From: Streptantibioticus parmotrematis
GTDB lineage: Bacteria > Actinomycetota > Actinomycetes > Streptomycetales > Streptomycetaceae
DNA length: 64,000 nucleotides
Reading direction: 5' to 3'
Assembly: GCF_019890615.1 (NCBI RefSeq)
Contig: NZ_JAINVZ010000027.1
Span: 19,022-83,021, forward strand
In this document: positions 57,084-64,000 of the stretch, piece by piece
Position numbering within the stretch: position 1 is the stretch's first letter
Layout of the letters: every line of letters begins with the position of its first letter
Position numbers and translations under genes: made by a program
Notes under the pieces: generated by a model
Told to the model about the DNA's origin: nothing
The model's database searches: none
The model's input: only the letters and a program-made list of their open reading frames with translations

Positions 57084-58784
57084 ATGGATGCCGAAGCCAT
57101 TGAGGAGGGCCGCCGACGCTGGCAGGCCCGTTACGACAAGGCCGCCAAGCGCGACGCCGACTTCACGACGCTCTCGGGCGACCCGGTGGACCCGGCCTAC
57201 GGGCCACCCGCCGGTGCCGTCGTGCCCGGCTTCGAGCGGATCGGCTGGCCGGGGGAGTACCCGTTCACCCGCGGTCTGTACCCGACCGGCTACCGCGGCC
57301 GGACCTGGACCATCCGGCAGTTCGCGGGCTTCGGCAACGCCGAGCAGACCAACGAGCGCTACAAGATGATCCTGCGCAACGGCGGCGGGGGGCTGTCCGT
57401 GGCGTTCGACATGCCGACCCTGATGGGCCGCGACTCCGACGACCCGCGCTCGCTGGGCGAGGTCGGCCACTGCGGCGTCGCCATCGACTCCGCCGCCGAC
57501 ATGGAGGTCCTGTTCAAGGACATCCCGCTCGGCGACGTGACCACCTCGATGACGATCAGCGGCCCGGCGGTGCCGGTCTTCTGCATGTACCTGGTCGCCG
57601 CCGAGCGGCAGGGTGTCGACCCGGGCGTGCTCAACGGCACGTTGCAGACCGACATCTTCAAGGAGTACATCGCCCAGAAGGAGTGGCTCTTCGCGCCCGA
57701 CCCGCACCTGCGGCTCATCGGCGACCTGATGGAGTACTGCGCCCGGGGCATCCCGGCGTACAAGCCGCTGTCGGTCTCCGGCTACCACATCCGCGAGGCC
57801 GGGGCGACGGCCGCGCAGGAGCTCGCGTACACCCTCGCCGACGGCTTCGGCTACGTCGAACTCGGCCTCTCCCGCGGGCTGGACGTGGACACCTTCGCGC
57901 CCGGGCTGTCGTTCTTCTTCGACGCGCACGTGGACTTCTTCGAGGAGATCGCCAAGTTCCGCGCGGCGCGCAGGATCTGGGCCCGGTGGATGCGCGAGGT
58001 CTACGGGGCGAAGAGCGACAAGGCGCAGTGGCTGCGCTTCCACACCCAGACCGCGGGAGTCTCGCTCACCGCGCAGCAGCCGTACAACAACGTCGTGCGC
58101 ACCGCGGTCGAGGCGCTGGCGGCGGTGCTCGGCGGCACCAACTCCCTGCACACCAACGCCCTCGACGAGACTCTCGCGCTGCCCAGCGAGCAGGCCGCGG
58201 AGATCGCGCTGCGCACCCAGCAGGTGCTGATGGAGGAGACCGGCGTCGCCAACGTGGCCGACCCGCTGGGCGGCTCCTGGTTCGTCGAGGCGCTGACCGA
58301 CCGCATCGAGGCGGACGCGGAGAAGATCTTCGACAAGATCAAGGAGATGGGCGCCAAGGCCGTGCCGAACGGGCAGCACCCGATCGGCCCGATGACCTCG
58401 GGCATCCTGCGCGGCATCGAGGACGGCTGGTTCACCGGCGAGACGGCGGAGTCCGCCTTCCGCTACCAGCGCGCCCTGGAGAAGGGCGACAAGCGGGTCG
58501 TCGGCGTCAACTGCCACGAGGGCTCGGTCACCGGCGACCTGGAGATCCTGCGCGTCAGCCACGAGGTGGAGCGCGAGCAGGTCCGCGTCCTGGCCGACCG
58601 CAAGGCCGCCCGCGACGAGACCGCGGTCCGCGGCACGCTGGACGCGCTGCTCGCCGCCGCCCGCGACGGCGGCAACATGATCCCGCCGATGCTGGACGCG
58701 GTCCGCGCGGAGGCGACGCTCGGCGAGATCTGCGGTGTCCTGCGCGACGAGTGGGGGGCGTACACGGAGCCGGCGAGGTTCTGA
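57084..58784 (+). CDS. icma: Isobutyryl-CoA mutase large subunit (acyl-CoA mutase), 566 aa
   Basis: The TIM-barrel substrate-binding subunit of a B12-dependent acyl-CoA mutase; it interconverts isobutyryl-CoA and n-butyryl-CoA. Family motifs are [71 protein letters not shown] and [29 protein letters not shown]. The protein ends near residue 566 without the C-terminal cobalamin domain (DxHxxG), so a separate small subunit is needed and is not in this window. The length equals that known for IcmA. 2-hydroxyisobutyryl-CoA mutase is the alternative. ATG at 57084 lies 6 nt after the -10 box. Confidence 0.9.
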   Translation: MDAEAIEEGRRRWQARYDKAAKRDADFTTLSGDPVDPAYGPPAGAVVPGFERIGWPGEYPFTRGLYPTGYRGRTWTIRQFAGFGNAEQTNERYKMILRNGGGGLSVAFDMPTLMGRDSDDPRSLGEVGHCGVAIDSAADMEVLFKDIPLGDVTTSMTISGPAVPVFCMYLVAAERQGVDPGVLNGTLQTDIFKEYIAQKEWLFAPDPHLRLIGDLMEYCARGIPAYKPLSVSGYHIREAGATAAQELAYTLADGFGYVELGLSRGLDVDTFAPGLSFFFDAHVDFFEEIAKFRAARRIWARWMREVYGAKSDKAQWLRFHTQTAGVSLTAQQPYNNVVRTAVEALAAVLGGTNSLHTNALDETLALPSEQAAEIALRTQQVLMEETGVANVADPLGGSWFVEALTDRIEADAEKIFDKIKEMGAKAVPNGQHPIGPMTSGILRGIEDGWFTGETAESAFRYQRALEKGDKRVVGVNCHEGSVTGDLEILRVSHEVEREQVRVLADRKAARDETAVRGTLDALLAAARDGGNMIPPMLDAVRAEATLGEICGVLRDEWGAYTEPARF

Positions 58785-58814
58785 CCAGGGGCCCTCTCAG
58801 GCTCCCTCGGGCCC

Positions 58815-59414
58815 TCAGGCCACGGTGCCCGCGAGGCCGCCCAGGATCAGGGCCGCCAGCGCCGCCGCCCAGGCACCGTCCACGGACTCGCCGCTCACCA
58901 GGACCCGGTGGACGACGGCGCCCGCGATGACGTCGAAGATCAGGTCGATCTCGGCCGTCGGGTCGGCGCCGTCGTCGGGCGGCAGTTCGCCGCGGTCCTG
59001 GGCGTGCCGGCGGCCCGCGATGACCAGGTGCTTCTGGCGGTCCACGATCGCCTCGCGGATGCGGCACCGCAGCGCCTCGTCGCCGGTCGACTCGGCGACC
59101 ACCGCCATCAGCGCCGTCTTGGTCTCCGGCCGCTCCAGCAGCCGCCCGAACTGGAGCACCACGCCCTCGATGTCGGCCCGCAGGCTGCCGCGGTCCGGCA
59201 GCCGCAGTTCGTCGAAGAGGGCCGCGACCGCGTCCACCACGAGTTCGTTCTTGTTGGCCCAGCGGCGGTAGAGCGTCGTCTTGGCGACGCCCGCGCGGGC
59301 CGCCACGTCGCTCATGGTCAGGCCGCCCCACCCCAGGTCGACCAGCGCCTGCCGGGTGGCCTCCAGGATCGCCTCGTCGGCCTGCTGGCTGCGGGGGCGT
59401 CCGGTCCTGGTCAT
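58815..59414 (-). CDS. TetR-family transcriptional regulator, 199 aa
   Basis: The N-terminal helix-turn-helix (about 12-58) is ILEATRQALVDLGWGGLTMSDVAARAGVAKTTLYRRWANKNELVVDAV. The helical C-terminal ligand domain ends with a Leu/Ala-rich helix. ATG at 59414 has TAGGGT 6 nt upstream and no binding site, so it is probably leaderless. A CTACCGCCCGGTAA dyad overlaps that promoter and is a likely autoregulatory operator. It is convergent with icmA and divergent from the thioredoxin-like gene. Confidence 0.9.
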   Translation of the reverse strand: MTRTGRPRSQQADEAILEATRQALVDLGWGGLTMSDVAARAGVAKTTLYRRWANKNELVVDAVAALFDELRLPDRGSLRADIEGVVLQFGRLLERPETKTALMAVVAESTGDEALRCRIREAIVDRQKHLVIAGRRHAQDRGELPPDDGADPTAEIDLIFDVIAGAVVHRVLVSGESVDGAWAAALAALILGGLAGTVA

Positions 59415-59420
59415 CCCGAG

Positions 59421-59437
59421 ACCCTACCGCCCGGTAA
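59421..59437 (-). promoter_or_regulatory. tetR promoter with candidate auto-operator
   Basis: On the minus strand TAGGGT (59426-59421) ends 6 nt before the tetR ATG. The dyad CTACCGCCCGGTAA (59424-59437, arms TACC/GGTA) overlaps it, so binding would repress tetR. Related dyads occur before the DUF6230 gene. Confidence 0.55.
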
Positions 59438-59512
59438 CGCGTGAGACAGATCACGCGGCCGTAACGTCGCCGTAACGGAGTTCTGTTGCGATGGGAGGGC
59501 CTGGACGAGTTA

Positions 59513-59529
59513 CGCTACGACTCGTAGCG
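59513..59529. promoter_or_regulatory. 17-bp perfect palindrome before the thioredoxin-like gene
   Basis: CGCTACGACTCGTAGCG is perfectly symmetrical about the central C. TACGCT at 59511-59516 overlaps its left arm and may be a -10. Its CTACGA/TCGTAG arms resemble BlaI/MecI-type operators only loosely. It lies about 160 nt before the start of the downstream gene. Confidence 0.55.
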
Positions 59530-59688
59530 AAAGAGCGACGACCACGGGCGCCGGTGGGGACCGGGGCCTTCGCGACACGTCATGCGTCAACACGACGACC
59601 CGAGAACGGTTCGGTGGATATCCCGCGGTCCGGCGGGGTATCGAGGGGCTGTTCACGCTTGTCCCGGCGAGGGGGGAGGATTGACCTC

Positions 59689-60648
59689 ATGCAGCCACGG
59701 AACATGTCCATGAGCGGCGTGGTCGACCTCGCCGCGGTCAAGGCGGCCGGTGAGGCCAGGCAGAAGGCGGAGACGGCCCGCCGGGAACACGCCGCCCACG
59801 GCGACGGCTCGGCCGTCGCCGCCACACAGCTGGTGATCGACGTCACCGAGGAGAACTTCGAGCGCGAGGTGCTCCAGCGGTCGGCCGAAGTGCCGGTCGT
59901 CATCGACTTCTGGGCCGAGTGGTGCGAGCCCTGCAAGCAGCTCGGCCCGGTCCTGGAGCGGCTGACCGAGTCCTACGCGGGCCGCGTCCTGCTGGCCCGG
60001 ATCGACGTCGACGCCAACCAGCTGCTCTTCCAGCAGTTCGGCGTCCAGGGCATCCCCGCGGTCTTCGCGGTCATCGGCGGCCAGGCCATGCCGCTCTTCC
60101 AGGGCGCCGCCCCCGAGGACCAGGTCCGTGAGGTCTTCGACCAGCTGATCGCGGTCGCCGAGCAGCGCTTCGGCGTCACCGGCCTGGTGACCGGCGGCGA
60201 GGGCGCCGAGCAGGCGGCCGCGCCCGCCGAGCCGATCGACCCCGCGCTGGCCGCCGGCCACGACGCGCTGGACCGGGGCGACCTGGCCGGCGCCGTCCAG
60301 GCGTACAAGAACGTGCTGTCCGACAACCCCGCCGACACCGAGGCCAAGCTCGCCCTCGCCCAGGCCGAACTGCTCCTGCGGGTGCGGGACCTGGACGCGC
60401 AGGCGGTGCGCAAGGCGGCGGCCGACGCCCCGGCGGACACCGACGCGCAGATCTCCGCCGCCGACCTGGACGTGGTCGGCGGTCACGTGGAGGACGCCTT
60501 CGGCCGGCTCGTGGACACGGTGCGCCGCACCGCGGGCGACGACCGCGAGAAGGCGCGGCTGCGGCTGCTGGAACTGTTCGAGGTGGTCGGCTCCGAGGAC
60601 CCGAGGGTGGTCTCGGCACGCTCCGCGCTCGCCCGGGTGCTGTTCTGA
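59689..60648 (+). CDS. Thioredoxin-fold protein with C-terminal TPR-like region, 319 aa
   Basis: A cytoplasmic CnoX/YbbN-like co-chaperone. The thioredoxin domain (about 48-155) carries WCEPC in place of WCGPC, with VVIDFWAEWCEPCKQLGPVLERL and the cis-Pro in GIPAVFAV. The C-terminal helical half (about 180-319) shows TPR-like pairs such as AGHDALDRGDLAGAVQAYKNVLSDNPADTEAKLALAQAELL. Such fusions deliver clients to GroEL or DnaK and are weak reductases. ATG at 59689 follows GGGGGGAGGA with 8 nt spacing. A 17-bp palindrome lies upstream. Confidence 0.92.
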   Translation: MQPRNMSMSGVVDLAAVKAAGEARQKAETARREHAAHGDGSAVAATQLVIDVTEENFEREVLQRSAEVPVVIDFWAEWCEPCKQLGPVLERLTESYAGRVLLARIDVDANQLLFQQFGVQGIPAVFAVIGGQAMPLFQGAAPEDQVREVFDQLIAVAEQRFGVTGLVTGGEGAEQAAAPAEPIDPALAAGHDALDRGDLAGAVQAYKNVLSDNPADTEAKLALAQAELLLRVRDLDAQAVRKAAADAPADTDAQISAADLDVVGGHVEDAFGRLVDTVRRTAGDDREKARLRLLELFEVVGSEDPRVVSARSALARVLF

Positions 60649-61271
60649 CGGCATCTCAGGACGATCCGCGTCGCGCCGCACACGCCGGGTGACGAGACGC
60701 TGACGATGGGGCGGCACGGTCCCGGAGTTTACGGAATCGTGATGAAAACGCCTCGCGGTTACCGGTAGTAAGTCAAGGCAATTGTTTCGCCGGACATGAC
60801 CGTTTATGTCGGTCTGATTCGATCGCGGGCCGGGCACGTTCTGTGTCCGGCCCGCACTGCGTCGCCATGTCGGGGTTATCCGACCGTTACTCGCTGGTAA
60901 CGATCCCCCTTGTGCCCCGGCCGGGAATGGACCACGATCGCTGACGCTCGGTCCGTTCAACCCAGCCCGGCAACCGGTCGGCGCGAAGGCGAAGGGGTCC
61001 CCACCGGGCAGGGCCGGCGGCCACCCGCCGCGGCTCTTGGACAGGGGGGTCTCTGCCCACCACGGCAGGGCCTGTCCAGCAGGTTGCGCGAGAGCGTGGC
61101 CAGTGGTTGTCGCTCGGGGGTGATCGCCGATACTTCGGACCAAGCCGTTCGCCAGCCTGCGACGGAAGACCGATGACGGCGCTCTCCTTCCCGAGGACGT
61201 AGCACTTCTCCCATCCCAGCCGGAATCCCTTGGATCCAGGCGGAGATGTACGTCCGAGAAGGAGGAAAGTC
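60649..61271 (+). promoter_or_regulatory. 623-nt intergenic and leader region before the DUF6230 gene
   Basis: No gene is supported on either strand. It contains two related dyads, TTACCGGTAGTAA (60759-60771) and CGTTACTCGCTGGTAACG (60885-60902), then about 370 nt before the next ATG. The leader includes a nested hairpin: GGACAGG (61039-61045) with CCTGTCC (61071-61077), enclosing CTGCC/GGCAG (61053-61057, 61064-61068). A regulated promoter followed by a structured leader RNA is the simplest reading. I do not recognise a known riboswitch. Confidence 0.5.
60885..60902. promoter_or_regulatory. 18-bp dyad CGTTAC-N6-GTAACG
   Basis: Perfect 6-bp arms around TCGCTG. Its core TTACT-N4-GGTAA resembles the dyad at the tetR promoter (TTACC-N4-GGTAG on the minus strand), so the adjacent TetR protein is a candidate ligand. 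Confidence 0.55.
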
Positions 61272-61892
61272 ATGGAGTCACAGATGGCTCGTGGCGGAAC
61301 CAGATGGAAGCGGTTCGCCGTCGTCATGGTGCCCAGCGTCGCGGCGACCGCCGCGATCGGTGTGGCACTCGCGCAGGGCGCGCTGGCCGCGTCGTTCAGC
61401 GTCTCCGGCCAGGAGTTCAAGGTCAGTGCGCAGAAGCTGGACGGTACCGGCTTCCTGCAGTACGGCGCCGTTGACGCGCAGGGCAAGAACGGTGCGGTCC
61501 CGGTCGCCGTTTCGGCGTTCAAGAGCGCGTCGATCACCGGCATGTGCCAGTCCGTGGTCGTCCCGGTGCCGGTCTTCGGCGACGTGTCGATGAAGCTCAC
61601 CGCGGGCGGCAGCGGGACCCCGGTCCAGGCGTCGAACCTGTACATCGACCTGGACAACCTGAACGCCGATGCCACGTTCAACAACATCAACATCGGCATC
61701 GCGGCGGGTGACAACACCAGCCCGGGCATGAAGGGCGGCAACGAGAAGGCGGACCCGAGCTCCTTCGCTCAGGAAGCCGACTCCGCCACCCTGACCAACG
61801 TTCAGCAGACCGCCTGGGCCACCAGCGCGGGCACGTTCAAGCTGAGCGGGCTGTCCATGCACGTCAGCAAGGGCGACAACGAGTGCTACTGA
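61272..61892 (+). CDS. DUF6230 family exported protein, 206 aa
   Basis: An N-terminal signal-like segment (RWKRFAVVMVPSVAATAAIGVALAQGALAASF) suggests export with cleavage near residue 40, or an anchored form. The mature part is Ser/Gly/Asn/Asp-rich and beta-like, with a Cys in SITGMCQSV and a C-terminal Cys (GDNECY) that could form a disulphide. It is known to me only as an uncharacterised Streptomyces family. ATG at 61272 follows GAAGGAGGAAAG. It heads a three-gene cluster with DUF6114 and a Ser/Thr/Pro-rich protein. No function is assigned. Confidence 0.85.
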   Translation: MESQMARGGTRWKRFAVVMVPSVAATAAIGVALAQGALAASFSVSGQEFKVSAQKLDGTGFLQYGAVDAQGKNGAVPVAVSAFKSASITGMCQSVVVPVPVFGDVSMKLTAGGSGTPVQASNLYIDLDNLNADATFNNINIGIAAGDNTSPGMKGGNEKADPSSFAQEADSATLTNVQQTAWATSAGTFKLSGLSMHVSKGDNECY

Positions 61893-61912
61893 CGCACTCG
61901 CTGTAAGGCGGC

Positions 61913-61947
61913 CCGGGTGAGGGACGGGGGTCCCGTCCCTCACCCGG
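61913..61947 (+). terminator. Hairpin between the DUF6230 and DUF6114 genes
   Basis: A perfect 16-bp stem with arms 61913-61928 (CCGGGTGAGGGACGGG) and 61932-61947 has only a 3-nt loop, GGT. It would strongly reduce read-through, making the first gene product much more abundant than the next two. Confidence 0.75.
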
Positions 61948-61993
61948 TCGCCCCACCGAACCACCGATCGCCGGTCGCAGGGAGCTGTTTTCA

Positions 61994-62518
61994 ATGAGCG
62001 CCGAGTCCCAAGGGCTGCGTGACCGATTCGGCAGTGGACGCCGGTCCTTCCGTACCTGGCGTGGCGAGCGCCCGTTCTGGGCGGGTCTGCTGACGCTGCT
62101 GGGCGGACTGCCGATCATGTACTTCCCCTATGCCAACCTCACCGTCGGACAGCTGACCGTCCGGATGGCCACCACCGCGGGCTCCGGTTCGCTGATCATC
62201 GGCGTGCTCCTCGTCGTGCTCGGGCTCACCCTGTGGTTCCAGAAGTCGTCGCGGGTCTTCGCCGGTGTCGCCGCCATCCTGCTCGCGCTGGTGTCGCTGG
62301 TCGTCTCCAACTTCGGCGGCTTCCTGCTGGGCTTCATCCTGGCGCTCATCGGCGGCGGCCTGGCCGTCTCCTGGGCGCCCGGCACCCCGGTCACCGGAGT
62401 GCCCGCCGCCGAGGGGCCCGGAGCGCCGGGCGACGGCGGCCACACCGCCCCCGAGCCCGCGATCGCGGGAATCGGCGCGGACGACGAGTCGACCAACGGG
62501 AGGAACCGTGCCGGGTGA
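61994..62518 (+). CDS. DUF6114 membrane protein, 174 aa
   Basis: A cytoplasmic N-terminus (about 30 residues, Arg-rich) leads to about four membrane helices: FWAGLLTLLGGLPIMYFPY, GSGSLIIGVLLVVLGLTLW, VFAGVAAILLALVSLVVSNF and FLLGFILALIGGGLAVSW. The hydrophilic C-terminal 45 residues are Gly/Ala/Pro-rich. ATG at 61994 has GGGAGC upstream. Its 3' end overlaps the start of the next gene by 11 nt, so translation is coupled. The function is unknown. Confidence 0.87.
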   Translation: MSAESQGLRDRFGSGRRSFRTWRGERPFWAGLLTLLGGLPIMYFPYANLTVGQLTVRMATTAGSGSLIIGVLLVVLGLTLWFQKSSRVFAGVAAILLALVSLVVSNFGGFLLGFILALIGGGLAVSWAPGTPVTGVPAAEGPGAPGDGGHTAPEPAIAGIGADDESTNGRNRAG

Positions 62519-63830
62519 CGACGTCAACCCCGAGAACCACGCCGGGGGCGGCACCTCCCGCGCGAGATCCGGGCCGCGGCACGCCGCGCCCCGACGGTCG
62601 GTGCTGCGCCGGGTCCAGCTCCCGGCGGGCAAGGCGATAGCCCTGGCCGCGATGCCCACGGCGGTGCTGATGGGCATGGGCCTGACCCCGCGTCTCGCGC
62701 AGGCGGACGAACTGCCGAAGAACCCTTTCTCCGGTGACCACTGCGTCAGCCAGTCCGACTCTCCTTCGCCGGACACGTCGCCGTCGGACTCGCCGTCCAC
62801 CAAGCCCTCTCCCTCGGCCTCCGGGTCGTCGGACGCGGGCAAGAACGGCTCCGGCACCAAGGCGAAGTCCCAGCCGACCGCGTCGGCCACCCCGGACGCC
62901 ACGAAGTCCGGCACGACCACGTCCGGCACGGCGAAGCCCGACACCGCCAAGGCCGACACCGCCAAGACGACGCCCTCGCCGAGCGCGAGCACCTCGTCCA
63001 AGGCGTCGGGGTCGTCGGAGGACCCGCTGGGCCTCGGCAGCATCCTGGGCGGCCTGCTGGGCGGGCTGACCGGCAGCCACGGTTCGGGCTCGGGCTCGAC
63101 GCCCACCCCGACGGCCTCGCCCACGCCGAGCGCCACCCCCAGCACGTCCCCGTCCACGAAGGCGGGATCGGGCGGCGGGAGCGGCAGCGGCGGCAGCGGT
63201 GCGGCCGGCACGGTGACCAAGACCGTGCAGGGCGCGGCGAAGAGCGTGACCGACGCGGCCAAGGGCGCCACCCAGGACGTCAAGAAGTCCGCCGACGCGG
63301 CCACGTCGCCCAAGCCGGACCCGTCCGGGTCGGTCACCCCGGGCATGGCCTACCCCTGTCCGACCTACAACCCGAAGGCGCTCGCCGACGCGAAGCCCGC
63401 GGACACCGGTGAGCTGCTGGCCGACCAGCCCTGGACGCTCAAGTCCGACATGCTCACGCTGACCGGCCTGGCGTACGACGGCATCGTCACGGTGCGCACC
63501 GAGAGCGGCGCCACCAAGGACGTGCTGAAGTTCACCGCCACCGGCGTGGACATCAAGAACCTGCACCAGCTCCAGGTCGGCCCGGACGGCACCACGATCA
63601 ACGTGGGCTCCGCGCCGGGCAGTACGTCGACCATCAAGAACGGCACGGTCACGATGTACACCCAGGAGCTCAAGGGCAACCTGCTGGGTCTGATCCCGGT
63701 AGACTTCACGCCCAAGAGCCCGCCGCCGCTGACCATCCCGATCATCTTCTTCACCGATGTCACGGTGGTCCAGGCGGGCCAGTTCGGCGGCGACCTGACC
63801 GTGCCGGGCATGCACGTCTACAAGTCCTGA
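62508..63830 (+). CDS. Exported Ser/Thr/Pro-rich protein with C-terminal beta domain, 440 aa
   Basis: GTG at 62508 follows GGGAGGAACC. An Arg-rich start and a hydrophobic stretch (about 42-62) end in an AQA-D site near residue 65, consistent with export. Residues about 80-270 are a low-complexity Ser/Thr/Pro/Lys linker of the type that spans or binds the wall and is often O-mannosylated. Residues about 300-440 form a compact, beta-rich domain (DMLTLTGLAYDGIVTVRTESG, FTATGVDIKNLHQLQVG, FGGDLTVPGMHVYKS). The closing MHVYK recalls the SMHVSKG end of the DUF6230 protein. The function is unknown. Confidence 0.85.
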   Translation: MPGDDVNPENHAGGGTSRARSGPRHAAPRRSVLRRVQLPAGKAIALAAMPTAVLMGMGLTPRLAQADELPKNPFSGDHCVSQSDSPSPDTSPSDSPSTKPSPSASGSSDAGKNGSGTKAKSQPTASATPDATKSGTTTSGTAKPDTAKADTAKTTPSPSASTSSKASGSSEDPLGLGSILGGLLGGLTGSHGSGSGSTPTPTASPTPSATPSTSPSTKAGSGGGSGSGGSGAAGTVTKTVQGAAKSVTDAAKGATQDVKKSADAATSPKPDPSGSVTPGMAYPCPTYNPKALADAKPADTGELLADQPWTLKSDMLTLTGLAYDGIVTVRTESGATKDVLKFTATGVDIKNLHQLQVGPDGTTINVGSAPGSTSTIKNGTVTMYTQELKGNLLGLIPVDFTPKSPPPLTIPIIFFTDVTVVQAGQFGGDLTVPGMHVYKS

Positions 63831-63860
63831 CCCCCGTACCACCACGGGAGCCGCACAGCG

Positions 63861-64000
<140 letters not shown>

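Noticed and set aside
59424..59437. A common operator with the TTAACG dyads before the thiolase and dehydrogenase genes
   Set aside because: The arms differ (TACC/GGTA against TTAAC/GTTAA) and the spacing does not match, so I treat them as sites for different regulators.
60903..61271. A SAM, cobalamin or cyclic di-AMP riboswitch in the DUF6230 leader
   Set aside because: A CCGGCAACC stretch recalls the SAM riboswitch core but the required flanking stems are not found, and no cobalamin or ydaO core was recognised.
60887..61741. Minus-strand open frame across the DUF6230 leader and gene
   Set aside because: It runs opposite a gene with a good ribosome binding site and signal-like start, and its product has no coherent pattern.

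Overview
The window is a high-GC actinobacterial chromosome segment, and everything points to Streptomyces or a very close relative: about 70% GC, GTG and TTG starts, many apparent leaderless starts, and an arginine-glycine-rich insertion in Rho. The polar-growth pair Scy/FilP and the order argS-like gene, lysA-hom-thrC-thrB, rho, rpmE-prfA-prmC, tagO-like gene, atp operon, nucS, scy/filP, meaB and icmA are as I remember them from Streptomyces. The last 140 or so bases are C/G homopolymer and look like a contig end or base-calling artefact.

Layout. 0.07-1.25 kb: a lower-GC orphan gene beside tRNA-Arg(CCG), probably an acquired strip. 1.4-8.2 kb: a stand-alone receiver protein, an ArgS-like protein without a catalytic core (NrtL), then lysA and the threonine branch hom-thrC-thrB. 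8.2-14.2 kb: rho with a long leader, a secreted trypsin-fold protease with FG-GAP repeats, and a LytR-CpsA-Psr cell-wall ligase. 14.3-21 kb: rpmE (with a sigma-R type promoter), prfA, prmC, a Sua5-type tRNA-modification enzyme, a low-molecular-weight phosphatase, a glyA paralogue and a WecA/TagO-like lipid-linked sugar transferase. 21.3-29.2 kb: the complete F1Fo ATP synthase operon atpIBEFHAGDC. 29.3-38.9 kb: DUF2550, a cobalamin adenosyltransferase, 3-hydroxybutyryl-CoA dehydrogenase, a STAS protein, a large P-loop membrane protein, nucS and small conserved genes. 38.9-43.7 kb: two related ABC exporters flanking an unknown gene. 43.8-48.7 kb: filP and scy. 48.8-51.6 kb: methylmalonyl-CoA epimerase, thiolase and meaB. 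51.6-55 kb: MarR, three AIM24 paralogues and a DUF2127 protein. 55.2-59.4 kb: two DUF3817 proteins, a thiamine-binding-like protein, MarR, icmA and TetR. 59.7-63.8 kb: a thioredoxin-TPR protein and a three-gene exported cluster (DUF6230, DUF6114, Ser/Thr/Pro-rich protein).

Two themes connect scattered genes. One is acyl-CoA and B12 metabolism: the adenosyltransferase, MeaB, the epimerase, IcmA, the thiolase and the 3-hydroxyacyl-CoA dehydrogenase together cover butyryl/isobutyryl and propionyl flux. The thiolase and the dehydrogenase, 19 kb apart, share a 14-bp dyad upstream. The other is apical growth and the envelope: Scy, FilP, the LCP ligase, the TagO-like enzyme and the exported cluster.

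The most interesting signals are regulatory. They are a dyad filling the spacer of the scy promoter, a near-perfect 24-bp palindrome in the icmA promoter, related TTAC...GGTAA dyads at the tetR gene and before the DUF6230 cluster with a roughly 370-nt leader, a 17-bp palindrome before the thioredoxin-like gene, and paired GTG-N8-CAC dyads before the atp operon. Coordinates and motifs were read by eye. Family assignments rest on recognised motifs, not on a database search.
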